Origin: Corbicula japonica
Taxonomy: Eukaryota; Mollusca; Bivalvia; Venerida; Cyrenidae
NCBI GenBank assembly: GCA_038501625.1
Contig: JAZAYU010001138.1
Location: 17,578-81,577, forward strand
Reading direction: 5' to 3'
Length of the DNA stretch: 64,000 nt
How positions within the stretch are numbered: position 1 is the stretch's first letter; each line of letters begins with the position of its first letter. This document shows positions 1 through 12,545 of the stretch, piece by piece. Position numbers and translations under genes: made by a program. A model generated the notes under the pieces. The model searched no databases. It was given only the letters and a program-made list of their open reading frames with translations, and was not told the origin of the DNA.

Positions 1-1080
1 AATCTGTGTTAGGCAGAGACAAATAGTCTGGTTGATGTGTCTTCCGGTTGGGGCACGTTACAAAACGATACAAATATGTCTGCGATCTGCTGTTGTGATT
101 AACTTTACATTTAAGCTGTACTGCAAAAGTGCACAATTTTATTGTTTTCCCGTAAAATTAAAAATAATGTTATATTTGCAGGCCCGGGTGTGATATCAGA
201 TTGTACATACTCCCCTACTCTCATCCCCAACAGCCAATTTTCATTAGAAAATTATCACTTATATTATAATACTTTAGTTTGACAACATTTTCTTTTTCAA
301 AAACGTTAGGAAAATTTTGATATCTTCTCTGCATTTTTTGTTGCGGAAATTAAAGTTAAAATACAATGTAGTTAGTACTTGTGACATTTTGCTCGTGACT
401 TGAAACGGTAAATTTAGAAACGGATTTTAATCTAACAATTCGTTGAACGGAAATAAACCATGGACAAGGCTATGACATGCCGCATTGTGTTCATTTTAAT
501 CATTATATTAATCATTATATTGAATATGATATTAAAAGCTGTCCGGGTGAACCATACTGTTTCTATCAATAACAAGTAAAACAGTCATACCTTTATGTCC
601 AAGTTTTGCCATGGAAACGTTTACATGAAACGGCCAGGAAGAACTTGTACTCTTGCCTATTTAGAGTTTTTTGTGCATAACCGAATGCTTAGACATAAAC
701 ATAAACACAGTTTTACATATCGAACATGTAAAACAATTACATATTCATAAATAAACACATCTATTAGCGTCGTGCTAATAATATTTAGAACTTTTATGCA
801 CACTAGTGCTACAGACAGAGAGACACACACTGAAAGTCTGCTGGATATTTCGATGCACTGAATCGAAGATAAATTTAATTTTTAAGTTAATGGGAGATAA
901 TTCAATTCCAGCAACAGACCTTCAAATTAAGAATTCATGTTCATGGTAGTAAGATACGTATGGGTGAGATAAGTAACCAACGAACAATCCTTTAGACATA
1001 AAGGAACAGATTCAAGCACCAGACCCGGCGATATAAGCCTAGTCATGAAAGGCGTACTTGGGAACAGAACGTGCCATCCG

Positions 1081-1275
1081 GCATATATACTTAAAGAAAT
1101 TAGAAATGCAACTTCTTAAAACAAGAAATAAATTTCATGTTTAAAAAAGTTGCATTTCTTATTTCCTCAAATACATATTTTATAGTAAATGAAAATAAAA
1201 ACGCAACTTCTTTAATCAAGAAACATATTTTGTGTTTAAAGAAGTTGCATTTCTAATTTCTTTAAGTATATATGC
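1081..1275. mobile_element. Hairpin MITE, 195 bp
   Basis: The ends are near-perfect inverted repeats of about 38 bp (left starts GCATATATACTTAAAG, right ends with its reverse complement). Inside are two more copies of the AAGTTGCATTTCT core, so four arms alternate in orientation and the whole could fold into nested hairpins. It has no coding capacity. Such structure is typical of a miniature inverted-repeat transposable element. I found no clear target duplication. Confidence 0.7.
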
Positions 1276-1970
1276 TTGTTAAAAGTTCTATTAAGAAAAT
1301 AAAATATTAACTTTCACGCACTCTAAAGCCTTATTATGTCTAGAAAGGGCCATGAAGTATCAAAATACAAGGTAATAGTTATGGTAATTTGAGCACCAAC
1401 CAAGTATATGATATTGTGCAAGTGTACCATTACAATCTTTCAATTTGAAACTTTTAGAACTATTAGTATATACATGTACGTAATAACTGGGAGTTCAAAT
1501 GAGACATATTCTTCTAATTTGATGAACACAAATCTGATTTCTTTTTTCACTTATGAGTTTAGACCCAACCAAATTCTATAATCCGAGTCATTTTGGAGCT
1601 GACAAAATTCAGAAAAAGTGGTCAATTTTTCAACAAATCGTATGAAAGCGAGGTTGTATTTTAACTACGAAGTAAATATAAATACAGTTAAATGATATTA
1701 AACAATGTTATAATTACATTATTTGAATCTCGCCGATCAGGTCTTAACGCATTAAAAAGTTTCATGACTGAGTCAAATTACCACAATTGAAAATATTGTA
1801 AAAGCTCGCGTGCGAATGTTCAGAAACGTAAATATTTAGTTTGACCCAAAACATACACGTTTTAACATTTCTCCAGTAAGTTTGGAGATAAGCTTAGATT
1901 TTTGGTGGCGTTAAAAGAACATCATCTCAAGTGGCGAGATAATACAAAAATTTCAGAAATAATATAAAGA

Positions 1971-2004
1971 AATATTGACCTAGGGCGACGCCCTAGATCA
2001 ATAT
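1971..2004. repeat. Short perfect-type hairpin
   Basis: Arms AATATTGACCTAGGGCG and CGCCCTAGATCAATATT pair over about 16 bp with one mismatch around a tiny loop. The AATATTGACC end resembles the termini of other small elements in this window (5,489; 13,668; 38,546). It is probably a remnant of the same fold-back family. Confidence 0.45.
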
Positions 2005-5000
2005 TGCTTCGACAGGTCGATAAATCACCATATTGACCGAAACTGAAATGCAACAATTGCTTTATTATTAAATCTTAAAATAATTTTACTTTCCAAAATG
2101 TCACTTACCTTTGTGCCTGTTTATACAGTTTGCTTTTTATTTTGGTCCTATTATTTCCGTTGCTGCAACTGAGAACATTACATTACAATGAAGAATTGGC
2201 TGATATAAATTCACAGCGCAACACCCAAATATCATAAATTGAGCCAGATTTGTCTTCAACCAGTATTTTTAGCATCAGTCATGATTTCTGCCATTTAGAA
2301 AGTTTTGATACATGTACGAATTGTACACTCGCGGAAATTGGTGACACTTTCCGATGTTTCTAGAAACGTGTTACTGTCATTTCTATACAGTGGTTCCTTT
2401 TTGAAGCGTCTTTATTTATTCCAATAATCTTTTCTTTACTGTCTCTACCAGTCGGCGCCATTTTGTTTACAACGGTTGTATACGTTGTGACGTATAAATT
2501 TCGCACCTAAGCCAATTCGCGCGTGAACTATTTCGCCAAGGTCAATATTTGATTAGATACAAAACATTATATGGACGAATTGAAAAAAATAAATAACATA
2601 CCTTTTGGTTGTTTATTTCTTCGCCATCTGGAGAACTACCATAGGGCGCTTAAGCTCAATTAAAGGCAACCCTCAGACTTTACAACAAGTACAATGTACT
2701 ATATAGCGCGATATGCGGAAAATGTAAAAAGTAGTGATTTTGGTTGGCCTGATTCAATGCATTATAACAATTAAAGAGATTGTTTCATTACAAATACGAT
2801 GTCGTAAATTTGACATGTACATGTATGTTTGCGTTTTGATGGCTATACGCATACTGTGACAGGATTTTCAATCCAATGTATGCTATACTCATGAAGTTAT
2901 ATTCATTAAGATAACTGTATTTAGTTATTAATATGAAATAAAATTAAACGGCTCATATCAGATAATTTTAAAAGAGAGATAACAACATTCTTTGAACGGT
3001 ATAATGTATCAATAACGTGGCTCAGTAAACAAATAATTAGAGTCTATTATGTTATGTATTCGTAAAGAATACGGAATATACACAGATTGATTTAATCAAA
3101 GGTAATTACACTTTGTGTATAATATGATTTATCTAATTTATACAAAAACGCTTCTCGCGGAGTATGTATAAGTTATTTAAAAATTATAATTTTAATACAA
3201 CTAAATACACATCAGGTAAGCCATATTCAGAAATTTCAGGGGGCCGACACCAATTTTATTTAGTGGCAAAAGAAACAGCGCATGTCCACAAAATGAATAC
3301 ATATAACCTTCCAAAAAGGCATAACTCGAATTACTCATAAAAAACTGTGGTTATTTCCGCACTTAGACAAAACATTGATCATTTTGTAAACACATGCTCT
3401 GAGACTATTTGTCTGTCAATACTTTGGTTGTGTCGGAGGCTATGTTTCCTTAATGTGCTATTCTTGACCCCATAACTCACTTTTATACCGAAACGTCAGT
3501 GTCAAAATATAGTTACCACAAAAATTTCATGCATGATATTAAACATGCCTTGCTCCGAAATGGGCTCGAAGAAAACAGTATCAGTTACTTTATGAATTAA
3601 TTACAACTTAAAAATTTTAAGATCGAAAACCATGCAAACTAACAAAGGTTCTAGAAAATATATATTGTCCATATGTGACCTGAATGACATCAATCGGATA
3701 ATCAAGATGACTGGATTGTTGGAAAGTAATCGAGACCTTATAAGTTAACAGTTAATTACCGCAGTCAGTAGCTATTATCATTATTTTATCTAGTTTTCAT
3801 ACTTCTTTATCGTCTGTGCAAATAAGAAGTAAATTGTTATTATTTACATTAATTTCATTTATCAATAGCTTACTACGATGCATTACAAAACCTTTACATG
3901 TAGTGCTTCCACTTATATATTAATCGCAACATAACAAACTCAATTTCAAGTGTAAGATATTCTAAATTAATTCTAAATTAATTGTTTAACCAATTAGAGT
4001 TCATAATATAACATGAATAAGCTCGGAAAATAAATATCAACAAGAAAGGAAAAAAAACGACACCACCCATTAATATTTCATATGGGAATTTAAATTAGTT
4101 TTTTGTGTCGCTTAATGTTCGGTTTGAATGTAAAATGAATTTTAGTTATTTTTTTAGATCTATTCATTTACCTTAATATGTATTGAAATTCATTTTGCAG
4201 TTAGAACGATTTTGATAAATTTCATTTTTATCGATGACAGTGCAATGACGATTGTCATACCACCTTAACTTACTGTAAAACTGCTGCATACGCAAAAATG
4301 AGAAATCTTTCAACAAAATGGTGACAAATTGCCAGATTTAAAACAAAGGTATTTCCTATAAGTTTCCGGAGCGTTTTCTCTAACATTAAAAGACAAAAAT
4401 AAGCACAAAATAAAACTTTTATGCCTTCTATCTGTAAAAGTACTTACTGAAAAAAAAGCAGCTGGCAGGTTTCCGACTGGTGGTTTGCAGGGCAAAGCGC
4501 GCACACTTTGTTGACCCCAAAATCGCAAATTATGCGCCAAAAACCGTTTGCGTAGAGCACCGTTTCACTAGCCGCTTTATTTTTAAATAATTTCAAATTA
4601 GAGATAATCATTCATATACAAAGAACGTGGGCATAAACCGCAACTAACTAGTGTTGATTAATCTTCTTGTTTTGTTCGTTGTTTGGGGAAGTGAAACTAA
4701 AGTGTTTTCGCAACAAAATGTAGTTTATTGTCGTTTTAAAATAAATAAAAAGGGGAAACATACTATATTTATTTAAGCGGGGATGTTAAGGCTAAGAATA
4801 AACGGTAATATATAATTTGTGTAACTATTTGAATTTAAACTTCAGCCGCTGATAAAATCAGCATTTAAACAAACCGTATAAATACACTCAACCAAAGTTC
4901 TAATTGGTCACTTTTTGTCCGTATTTTGTTATTAGAAAAGCATCGAATTCTCTCTTTATTTATGATCATATGCGAATAACGGTCCTCAACTTAAGTTATA

Positions 5001-5488
5001 ATCTTGTAATAATTGATTTCGGAAAAGTTTGGCATGAGTTATCCTTAATTTTGCTAAAAATGCATTTCTTGCATAAAAGGTCAAGCAAACAGAAATTTGC
5101 TTTTAATTTCTTGTTTTGTTTAAATAAGAGCCCTTATTAGTAGGAAAAACATAACACCTTATTTTTCAACAGCACATTTGTTTAAATAAATCCCTGTCAA
5201 AATATCCAATTTTAAATTACTTCCCTTTCAATTAAACACTGTTATAATTTTGACCCTGTGGTTTAAGTAATGGTATTGAATTTATTGAAGAAAACAATAA
5301 AGATTAAAAAGATATTAGATAATTAATTTCAAGACAAAACAGTTCTTTCCACAACCTCTCTTGACGTAGGAAAGAAACAAAACTAGCATACATTGTAAAC
5401 ATATACAATTGATGACCAGTTAGAACTTTGGTTGAGTGTATGCTATTATAATAACTCAACAAACGGTGTAAATATGTTATTGAAGTTA

Positions 5489-5701
5489 TTGTCCAACAAT
5501 ATTGACCTGGCACTTCATTAATTTTCGTAAAGGTCATTGAATAAACACGGGTATCAGCGAAAACACCGATATATTATTCAATTTACGCCTCGGTGATGTG
5601 TGGAGTATTGGAATAGATGCCGGATTACCGATCGTAACATTTACGAAAATTAACGAATATTAGGTCAAATGCAAGAGTGCCAGGTCAATATTGTTTTTTA
5701 A
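5489..5701. mobile_element. Tc1/mariner-like MITE, TTGTCCAAC family
   Basis: A 213 bp element begins TTGTCCAACAATATTGACCT and ends with the inverted counterpart, in which the last 9 bases have decayed. Sub-terminal sequence (ATTTTCGTAAAGGTCA on the left, TTTACGAAAATTAA on the right) is also inverted. TA dinucleotides flank both ends, as expected for Tc1/mariner-type insertion. The same terminus recurs at 13,668 (+) and 38,546 (-). Confidence 0.65.
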
Positions 5702-5839
5702 TACTCGGTTTGTGTTAATATATGAATTCATGTATTATTGAGTATATTTTTAAGAAACAGAAGAAATATACTCGTATACCCTCATAAATATGTTGCATAA
5801 TACAAACAGCCGTTAAAATTGATAAGACCCAGAAGTATA

Positions 5840-6010
5840 CAGTTATTTCATATGTGATTCGGGGACAGTCAAAATGTTGGCTCGAGGTGGAGGGGATAGT
5901 GTTTTGAACTGTTGCCCGAGGCCGTTGGCCGAGGGCAACAGTTCAAAACACTATCCCCGACACCGAGGGACAACTATTTGACTGTTTCCAAACCAAATAC
6001 GAAATAACTG
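5840..6010. mobile_element. Fold-back element with 26 bp perfect inner arms
   Basis: A perfect 26 bp inverted repeat (5,892-5,917 against 5,933-5,958, starting GGGGATAGTG) surrounds a GC-rich loop that is itself palindromic (GAGGCCGTTGGCCGAG). An outer imperfect pair (CAGTTATTTC at 5,840 and GAAATAACTG ending at 6,010) extends the structure to 171 bp. There is no reading frame of note. It is consistent with a MITE, and the sequence could also be transcribed into a long hairpin. Confidence 0.65.
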
Positions 6011-8414
6011 TTTTATTACCTGATCAATTACTGTTTTAACAGTACTAACAGATAAAAAAGGAACAAGAAAATGATTTTGCAAATATGTTTTAATTAAACT
6101 TTTCAATTTAACAATCTTGTAACTATGTCACACTGCCAGCATTTTGTATGTCAGTAGGATTTTCATATTGTTTTTCTTTGTTATTTCATCAAAAAAACTT
6201 AAGGAAACTATCATTTTGCTGACAAAATTTTAATTTTTTAAAATACTTCACCACATTTTATTTATGGAGAAATAATCATAGGAGTCAATTTATTTCTTTA
6301 CTGTTCCACATGACGTCATGACGTCAGAGCACACGAGGGAAACAGTCGAAACTATTGACCGGTCAACAGTTCGCAAACATGGACTTTTTTTTAGAATTTC
6401 AGAAAACAATCAAAACTACCAAATAACATTTATATAAGGTATCGGGTATTAAAAACAATTAATGAATGGGATACACTGCTTAAGAATACGTCGTACTTAC
6501 TATAAGCACGACCATTATAAGCCTGTAGGCTATATGAAAGTAATTGCTTCAAAGTTTAAAAGTAGATCTAAAAACGCTTTTTATCTTTTAATCTTAATTT
6601 GATAAAAGTTATATTACCAAAACTGGAACGGGTCCACGTGCACGTTTAAAAATGCTGACAAGGCAGAATAACTTATAATTTCAGTGATTAACAGTAACTA
6701 ACATTTGCACAAACAAAACTTATAGATTTCTTTATATGCAAGAAAAAGATTCTCATTATTATTTTCTATTGACTTAAAGGCATTTTTATTAATTCGTACT
6801 GAAATGTTAAGAAGCTCCTCGCCCTCTTAAAATGTATTTTATTCTGTAAGTAGCCAATTTGTTCATAACATGCTGCTTTTGCTAAACATGGTGTTCGCAA
6901 ACACCTCTCTTTTTGCTGTAAACTTAGGGCCATCGGCCATGATAAAATCATGATGAACAATCTGCAACTTTTTAAACAAAATAATGTTTATTATGGGTAT
7001 ATATTTCTACAACTCGTTTAGCGCTACATTTTCTAGTATTCATGCAATGTCAGCAAGAACCATAAAAAGTCTCAAGTATTTGTATTAAAATTTTACTAGT
7101 TTCACCGTGTTTGGGTAAGAAGTCTTTGATCTCTCACAAGAGTCTCTAAAGGCTTGCTTTATCCACATATTTACAATAAGCACTCTATTTTAATTATGTT
7201 AACTAACTTCACTTGCGCTTTCTCCTGTTAATCTGGCATCTTCTTTGTCTGTTAGTTACATGTCATTAGGCTAATTATTTGTAAATAATCCGCCGGATGT
7301 TCCTTTTCGGGCTAGTCAGACAATGGCAGACACTGTATAGTCCAATTTTTTGCCTTTTGGGCGCATTAAATGGCTAGTATGGTCTGAAAGGAACATGTTT
7401 AATAATTGACATGCTTTACTGGCACACTGATAGAAAAAAATGTTTGGAAATGCAGTATATGAAAAAGGCCCTGGTTTTAGGATGGCATATGTAAAACAGT
7501 TTTGATGTTCGCAGAGAAGTGAAAAAAACAGACCACCGGCTTAAAGGTGTCCAATCTCTGTTAATTTATACACGACCCCTACTTTACTTGCTAAAAATGG
7601 ACAGAAGAAACACTAAGCTTCAAAAGCATGTAAATTAGCCCTTTATCAAATTGTACCAGCAATGATTGCCAGCTTTTTCAAACATGTCATGTTTTACTAT
7701 AGTTTATATAGGGAAGTCTTTTTACAGGTCTTACACCATTACTGAAAACAAACAACCTTCTTTCAGCCAATCATTCATTATATTTCATTTTTACTTTAAG
7801 AATATGTGTCCTTGACTATAATAAGGTTTGCTCAATGACTAAATAGTACTTAAAACAAAAATATGTTAGCGCTTGAACTGAGGAATGGATGCATAAAAAA
7901 ACTGCGCGCTTTATTTTACAAAAAATTTGTCTGATTGTTAGATAGATGGTTTATGTCATAAGATATAATAATGTGAAATGACGCTTACCTGTGCTAGGGC
8001 GCAAAGTGTACGTTAAAACTTTGCTGTTTTTGTTGTTGTTGTTGTGGTTTATTGTTTATTTTTATGTTGTCGTTGTTTTATTAATATAAGTTTGCTCATT
8101 TTTTTGCGATGGAAAACCATTGTAATTTAACGAATTTCTAAAATTAAGAAACCAGATGCAAATTATATATAATGTAATAAATAGAAATGACATTTTTGTA
8201 GGTACAGCAATGACCCTGTTTTTATTGCTGTTCCTGTGCATGACAGGTATGATTTTCAGTACATTTAAACTTATTGCATATAATATGTTTTTATTCGAGA
8301 ACATATATTTGCTTATACATATATTAATTGTAGGTTACTGTTTTTAGACAATTTTAAAGGGGCAGGCATGGACAACAATTGTCTTTAGCGTTCGAATTAC
8401 TTGTCATCGTCCAG

Positions 8415-8657
8415 TTAAAGTCTGTGGCTCACTTTATAAAGGATAACTGTTTTTCGTTTAAATGTATAATTGTATTTAATTATTATCGTACGTTCGCTTT
8501 CGAATCCTACACGGAAAAAGTACCACTGCGGGGAATCAAGTAGCTTTGTTTTGATATGTTGCACGGATAATGGCGGACAAAAAGTACACGTATATTCATC
8601 TTTTTCGTTTTTGTATAGCACACATCGGTTTATTCTTTTCAATATAAACCCTATCAT
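8415..8657 (-). repeat. Dispersed repeat, inverted partner at about 11,815-11,960
   Basis: The minus strand here and the plus strand at 11,815-11,960 share the blocks TATGAT-GCTTTAT, CCGCCATTATCCGTG/CTCCATTATCCGTG, ACATAT-AAA-C and CCCGCAGT. Both can be translated into similar short frames, but neither has a start, domain or splice context I trust. I read it as a dispersed repeat flanking the fold-back at 9,938-11,753. Confidence 0.45.
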
Positions 8658-8930
8658 ACGCGGAATTAATTTTTTTTAATTGGTACCTTACTTTCCCCTC
8701 AGAATTGCGAATATTTTTAGCTTAACCTTTGTATTTGTTTAGTTGATAGTGTGTGTTTGGGAAATTCGTTTCCTCTTATGCATATGCATAAGACGATTTT
8801 AATAAAGCATAAAACGATTAGTTGCTCGTGTAATACGATGTAACCAAAGTGTTTTTTTTTTAAAGTATGCTTAAATTTATAGTGTCTCATCTCTCACATT
8901 GGTATTTAATATGCATTTCAGAATATGACA

Positions 8931-9483
8931 AGTACAAATCCACATCTGATGCTCAGAAGCTCAGGCCGACTAGGATGTCGAAGAAATGTTAGCGACAGCG
9001 GATATAGTATTCGTGCCTCCAAAACTTGACTTACATTAATATATCATGTGCCCTAGTATGTTTAACATCTGGCTAAGTTTGAACAATGCAGCGGTATTAC
9101 ATGACAACATGGCCAGAAACGGAACTGTACAACGCAATCCTCTGTTGATTGTCTATATATCTGCCTCCTGTGATCTGATATGCATCTCATTTAATACGAC
9201 CCTTAGCGAAATGTAATTGCCTTCGTACTTTCTGGTTCTTTATCCCGGCTGATAATACAGTCATTTATATTTTCCGTCCTGTAGTTATCTTGGCTTTCTA
9301 TTTTGGCTTCGAAAATCTTTGCAGTTTTCTCTGTAGGATCTTTACCCAACCCTGGCCCATGTTTTTCTCATCTGGTCATAAGGCAAGTGTTAGGGTCATG
9401 ACTTCTATATCCGCTGTCGCTGACATTTCTTCAACAATCTGCTCTGCCTGAGCTTCAAAGCACCAGGTGTGGATTCGTACGTG
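8931..9483. repeat. Inverted repeat pair with about 75 bp arms
   Basis: The left arm (8,931-9,006) and right arm (9,405-9,483) are reverse complements at roughly 80% identity, centred on the shared block GAAGAAATGTCAGCGACAG. The minus strand of the right arm is open for a short protein-like stretch (…FEAQAEQIVEEMSATADIE…). The arms could therefore derive from an inverted duplicate of a decayed coding exon. I do not recognise the protein. Confidence 0.4.
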
Positions 9484-9937
9484 CCTTAGTCTGAAATGAA
9501 TGAATACCAACGTTCGAAAAAATACACAATAAATTCAAACAAACTGGATAGAAATAACACGTTGGTATATCATATTAGACAAGTAACTAATAGTCATATA
9601 TGCCATTTGCTTTATTGAAATCATCTTACGCATATGTCACTCTTTAACGTTAAAATTAAACATAAATGACTCGTCCGTGAATCATATCATACAATTTGAT
9701 TCCATGGGTCATATCATTTCCCTTATCGCGCTGACAATTTGTTTAATTTTTCAACGAAAAAAATCCAAATAATCAGATATAATTTTGAAAGAATACTCGC
9801 TTAACATTATAAGTAACGAAGATGTAATAAAATGTATCATTTTAAGCAAGTATATAAATGAAAACGAACGGTTGGTCTGTGCAACATATCTCGTAAACAC
9901 TCACAGTCAACAAAACAAATTCAAACGGTAAACTAGA

Positions 9938-11753
9938 AATATTTATGGAAAGCCAGAGCTGTCTTATATTGTTGTTTTCGAATGTATTCAACCGCTTTGG
10001 TATTATATCAGTTCATTTCTATAATATATAAAACCAAAACATGCATTTATTGAACCAATACTCATTATATTAATCCACGCGTACAATATATTATACGGAC
10101 TCGTCGATATATGAAACCAATATACCTTTATGTAGATTCAGCCTTGCTATGTTTGTATTGGAAACTGTATTGAATGAAACCAGTATGTTCAAATATGAAT
10201 TCACATTTTAATATATACAACCAACTGCCTTTGTATAGAACCAACTTGCGCATATATAAATATATTTTTGAATTGTATTTAACGAATGTGTTAATATTTA
10301 AAACCGAATTAGACATACATAAATCCAACTGTCCTTATAGGGAACGAGAGTAGCATTATATTATATCATTTTCACGATATATGAAAGTAAACTGTTCATA
10401 TATAAAACCGAATAAGAAATATATATGTTCGTTTTGTAATTGTATGAAATAACGTTATGCTTATATTGTTCTGATTTATCAGTGCATGGAACCAACCTTC
10501 CTTATATATAAACAAAGATGCGATGTATCGGTTCATAGTGATATTGTGTTTAACGACTTCATCTCTATATCACACCAAAGTAAACATTTGCGAATCGATC
10601 TGTTCTTGTGTGGAACTAGAGTAGCATTGTGTAATATCATTGTCACAATCTATGATAGTTATAATGTATGTTATGAAAACAAACATTCAATGTATGAAAT
10701 CAGGTGTCCTTAACTGAAACCGATTAAACAATATATATGATGGCTTTTGGAATATATGATACAACTTCATCACTATATTAAACCAAAATAGCTATGGTAT
10801 TTAAAACATAACTTTCTATGTGTTCAAGCAACGTGTTTCACACTGCGCCATTGCCTTGTAACATGGACGTCAGCGAGGAGATGATTAAAATTTAATATAA
10901 GAACGTTTTCAGTTAATATAATGTTAAATGAAATAAAAGCAATGCATTTCGGTTAAGTATAATGATAGCTCCTCTTATTGTATATCAAACCGAACATATA
11001 TATTTCTTATTCGGTTTTATATATGAACAGTTTACTTTCATATATTGTCAAAATGATATCATATAATGCTACACTCGTTACACACACGGACAGATGGATA
11101 CATATATGTCTACTTTGGTTTGATAAAAAAGATGCAGTCATTAAATACAATGTCAATATGAACTGATATATTGCAACATTGGTTACACATTTGAATGGTT
11201 GGTTCAACGAATGATGAATCGAAATAATATAAGTATTACTCGATTTCATACAAGGACGAAGCGAATATATATATTTCTTCTTCGGTTTTATAAATGAACA
11301 GTTACTTTCATATATCGTGAAAATGATGTAATATAATGATACTCTCATTCCACATAAGGACAGTTGGATTTATGTATGTCTAATTCGGTTTTAAATATTA
11401 ATACATTCGTTAAATACAATTCAAAAATATATTTATATATGCGCAAGTTGGCAGTATACAAAGGCAGTTGGTTGTATATATTAAAATGTGAATTCATATT
11501 TGAACATACTGGTTTCATTCAATGCAGTTTCCAAAACAAACAAAGCAAGACTGAATCTATATAAAGGTATATTGGTTTCATATATCGACGAGTCCGTATA
11601 ATATATTGTACGTGTGAATTAATATAATGAGTTTTGGTTCAATAAATACATGTTTTGGTTTTATATATTATAGAAATGAACTGATATAATACCAAAGCGG
11701 TTGAATAAATTCTAAAACAACAATATAAGACAGCTCTGGCTTTCCATAAATAT
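9938..11753. mobile_element. Large fold-back element, about 490 bp arms
   Basis: The sequence at 9,938-10,432 matches the reverse complement of 11,262-11,753 over nearly its full length. For example, both encode a 66-residue open frame on opposite strands (10,328-10,128 minus, 11,364-11,564 plus) with only a few substitutions. The central 830 bp contains further partial copies of the arm (11,000-11,060) and many ATATATGAAACC-like units. It looks like a fold-back transposon or an inverted duplication of a satellite-like repeat. The ORFs are by-products of low-complexity AT-rich sequence, not genes. Confidence 0.65.
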
Positions 11754-12014
11754 TCGCAATTCTGGAATACAGTGTATGAAGGAAGATACCAAGGAACAAT
11801 AAATTCGATTCCGCGTATGATATGCTTTATCTTTAAAAGTATAAAACGATGTAGGCACTACAAAATAACTAAAAAACTGACTGAACTTGCCGGCAATTTT
11901 TGGCCTCCATTATCCGTGCGACATATTAAACCACGACCGCGTGATTTCCCGCAGTGAGTACTTGAAACGAAGAACTGAGGTTTAAATTACAAAAAGTCTT
12001 TGTTTACTTTTCAG

Positions 12015-12545
12015 ACACTTGCAATGGCTGTTGAGCCGGGCAATTTTTTGACAAAGATCAGTGTAAACAGTGTCCAGAAAACTGCGCGTATTGTGTGTCT
12101 GAAACAACGTGTTCATTGTGTAAGAGTGGGTATCATGGCAAATCGTGTTCTCTGGTATGTTCGAACTGTGAAGCAGGAACCGCTTGTTATAAAATCACTG
12201 GATATTGTATAAACAGTTGTACAGAAGGATTTAGTGGAGAACATTGCAATATACCGTGTAATCCTCAATGCAAGTTATGCGATCGTTTGAATCATAATGA
12301 GTGCGTTGTTTGTGCACTCGATAGGCATGGTATACTTTGCAACAAATCCTGTTCCATTACATGTTTAAATGGTCTTTGTAACGACACTGATGGTTTTTGT
12401 ACCTATGGATGTTTAATAGGATATTGGGGACAAACGTGTGAGAATTCATGCTCCACGAATTGCAAGAACGTTGCTTGTACAATACATAATGGTGCATGCG
12501 TAGAAGGATGTGTGGACGGATATTATGAACATAACTGCAGCAAAG
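12015..12545 (+). CDS. EGF-module exon of host receptor, with in-frame stop near its start
   Basis: The exon is preceded by a strong acceptor (TTTACTTTTCAG) and followed by a donor (AAAG|GTAAAT). In its reading frame cysteines are spaced as in laminin/MEGF-type EGF modules, with repeated units such as CSLCKSGYHGKSC, CTEGFSGEHC, CLIGYWGQTC and CVDGYYEHNC. I count about four to five modules and one partial. The frame upstream of the first methionine (12,095) also fits (CNGC…AGQFFDKDQCKQC), but a TGA interrupts it at 12,032-12,034. Either the allele is nonsense-mutated, the exon starts at a later AG (just after 12,032), or there is a base error. It ends in phase 1, matching the transmembrane exon at 40,887. 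Confidence 0.75.

Larger units (their letters stand above)
1..12014. other. Non-coding sequence upstream of first recognisable exon
   Basis: AT-rich DNA with frequent stops in all frames. I see no exon with good splice sites and protein-like composition. It holds several inverted-repeat elements listed separately (1,081; 1,971; 5,489; 5,840; 8,415; 8,931; 9,938). It may be an upstream intron of the EGF-type receptor gene, whose visible part starts at an internal exon at 12,015. That is inference. Confidence 0.6.

Noticed and set aside
5892..5958. Intrinsic transcription terminator
   Set aside because: A strong stem is present, but this is eukaryotic DNA, no T-run follows, and the outer inverted repeat shows a mobile element.
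11007..11348. 113-codon frame on the - strand
   Set aside because: It lies in the spacer and arm of the fold-back element. The sequence is low-complexity AT repeats.
10128..11564. Pair of similar 66-codon frames on opposite strands as conserved genes
   Set aside because: Their similarity follows from the fold-back arms being copies of each other, not from selection on a protein.
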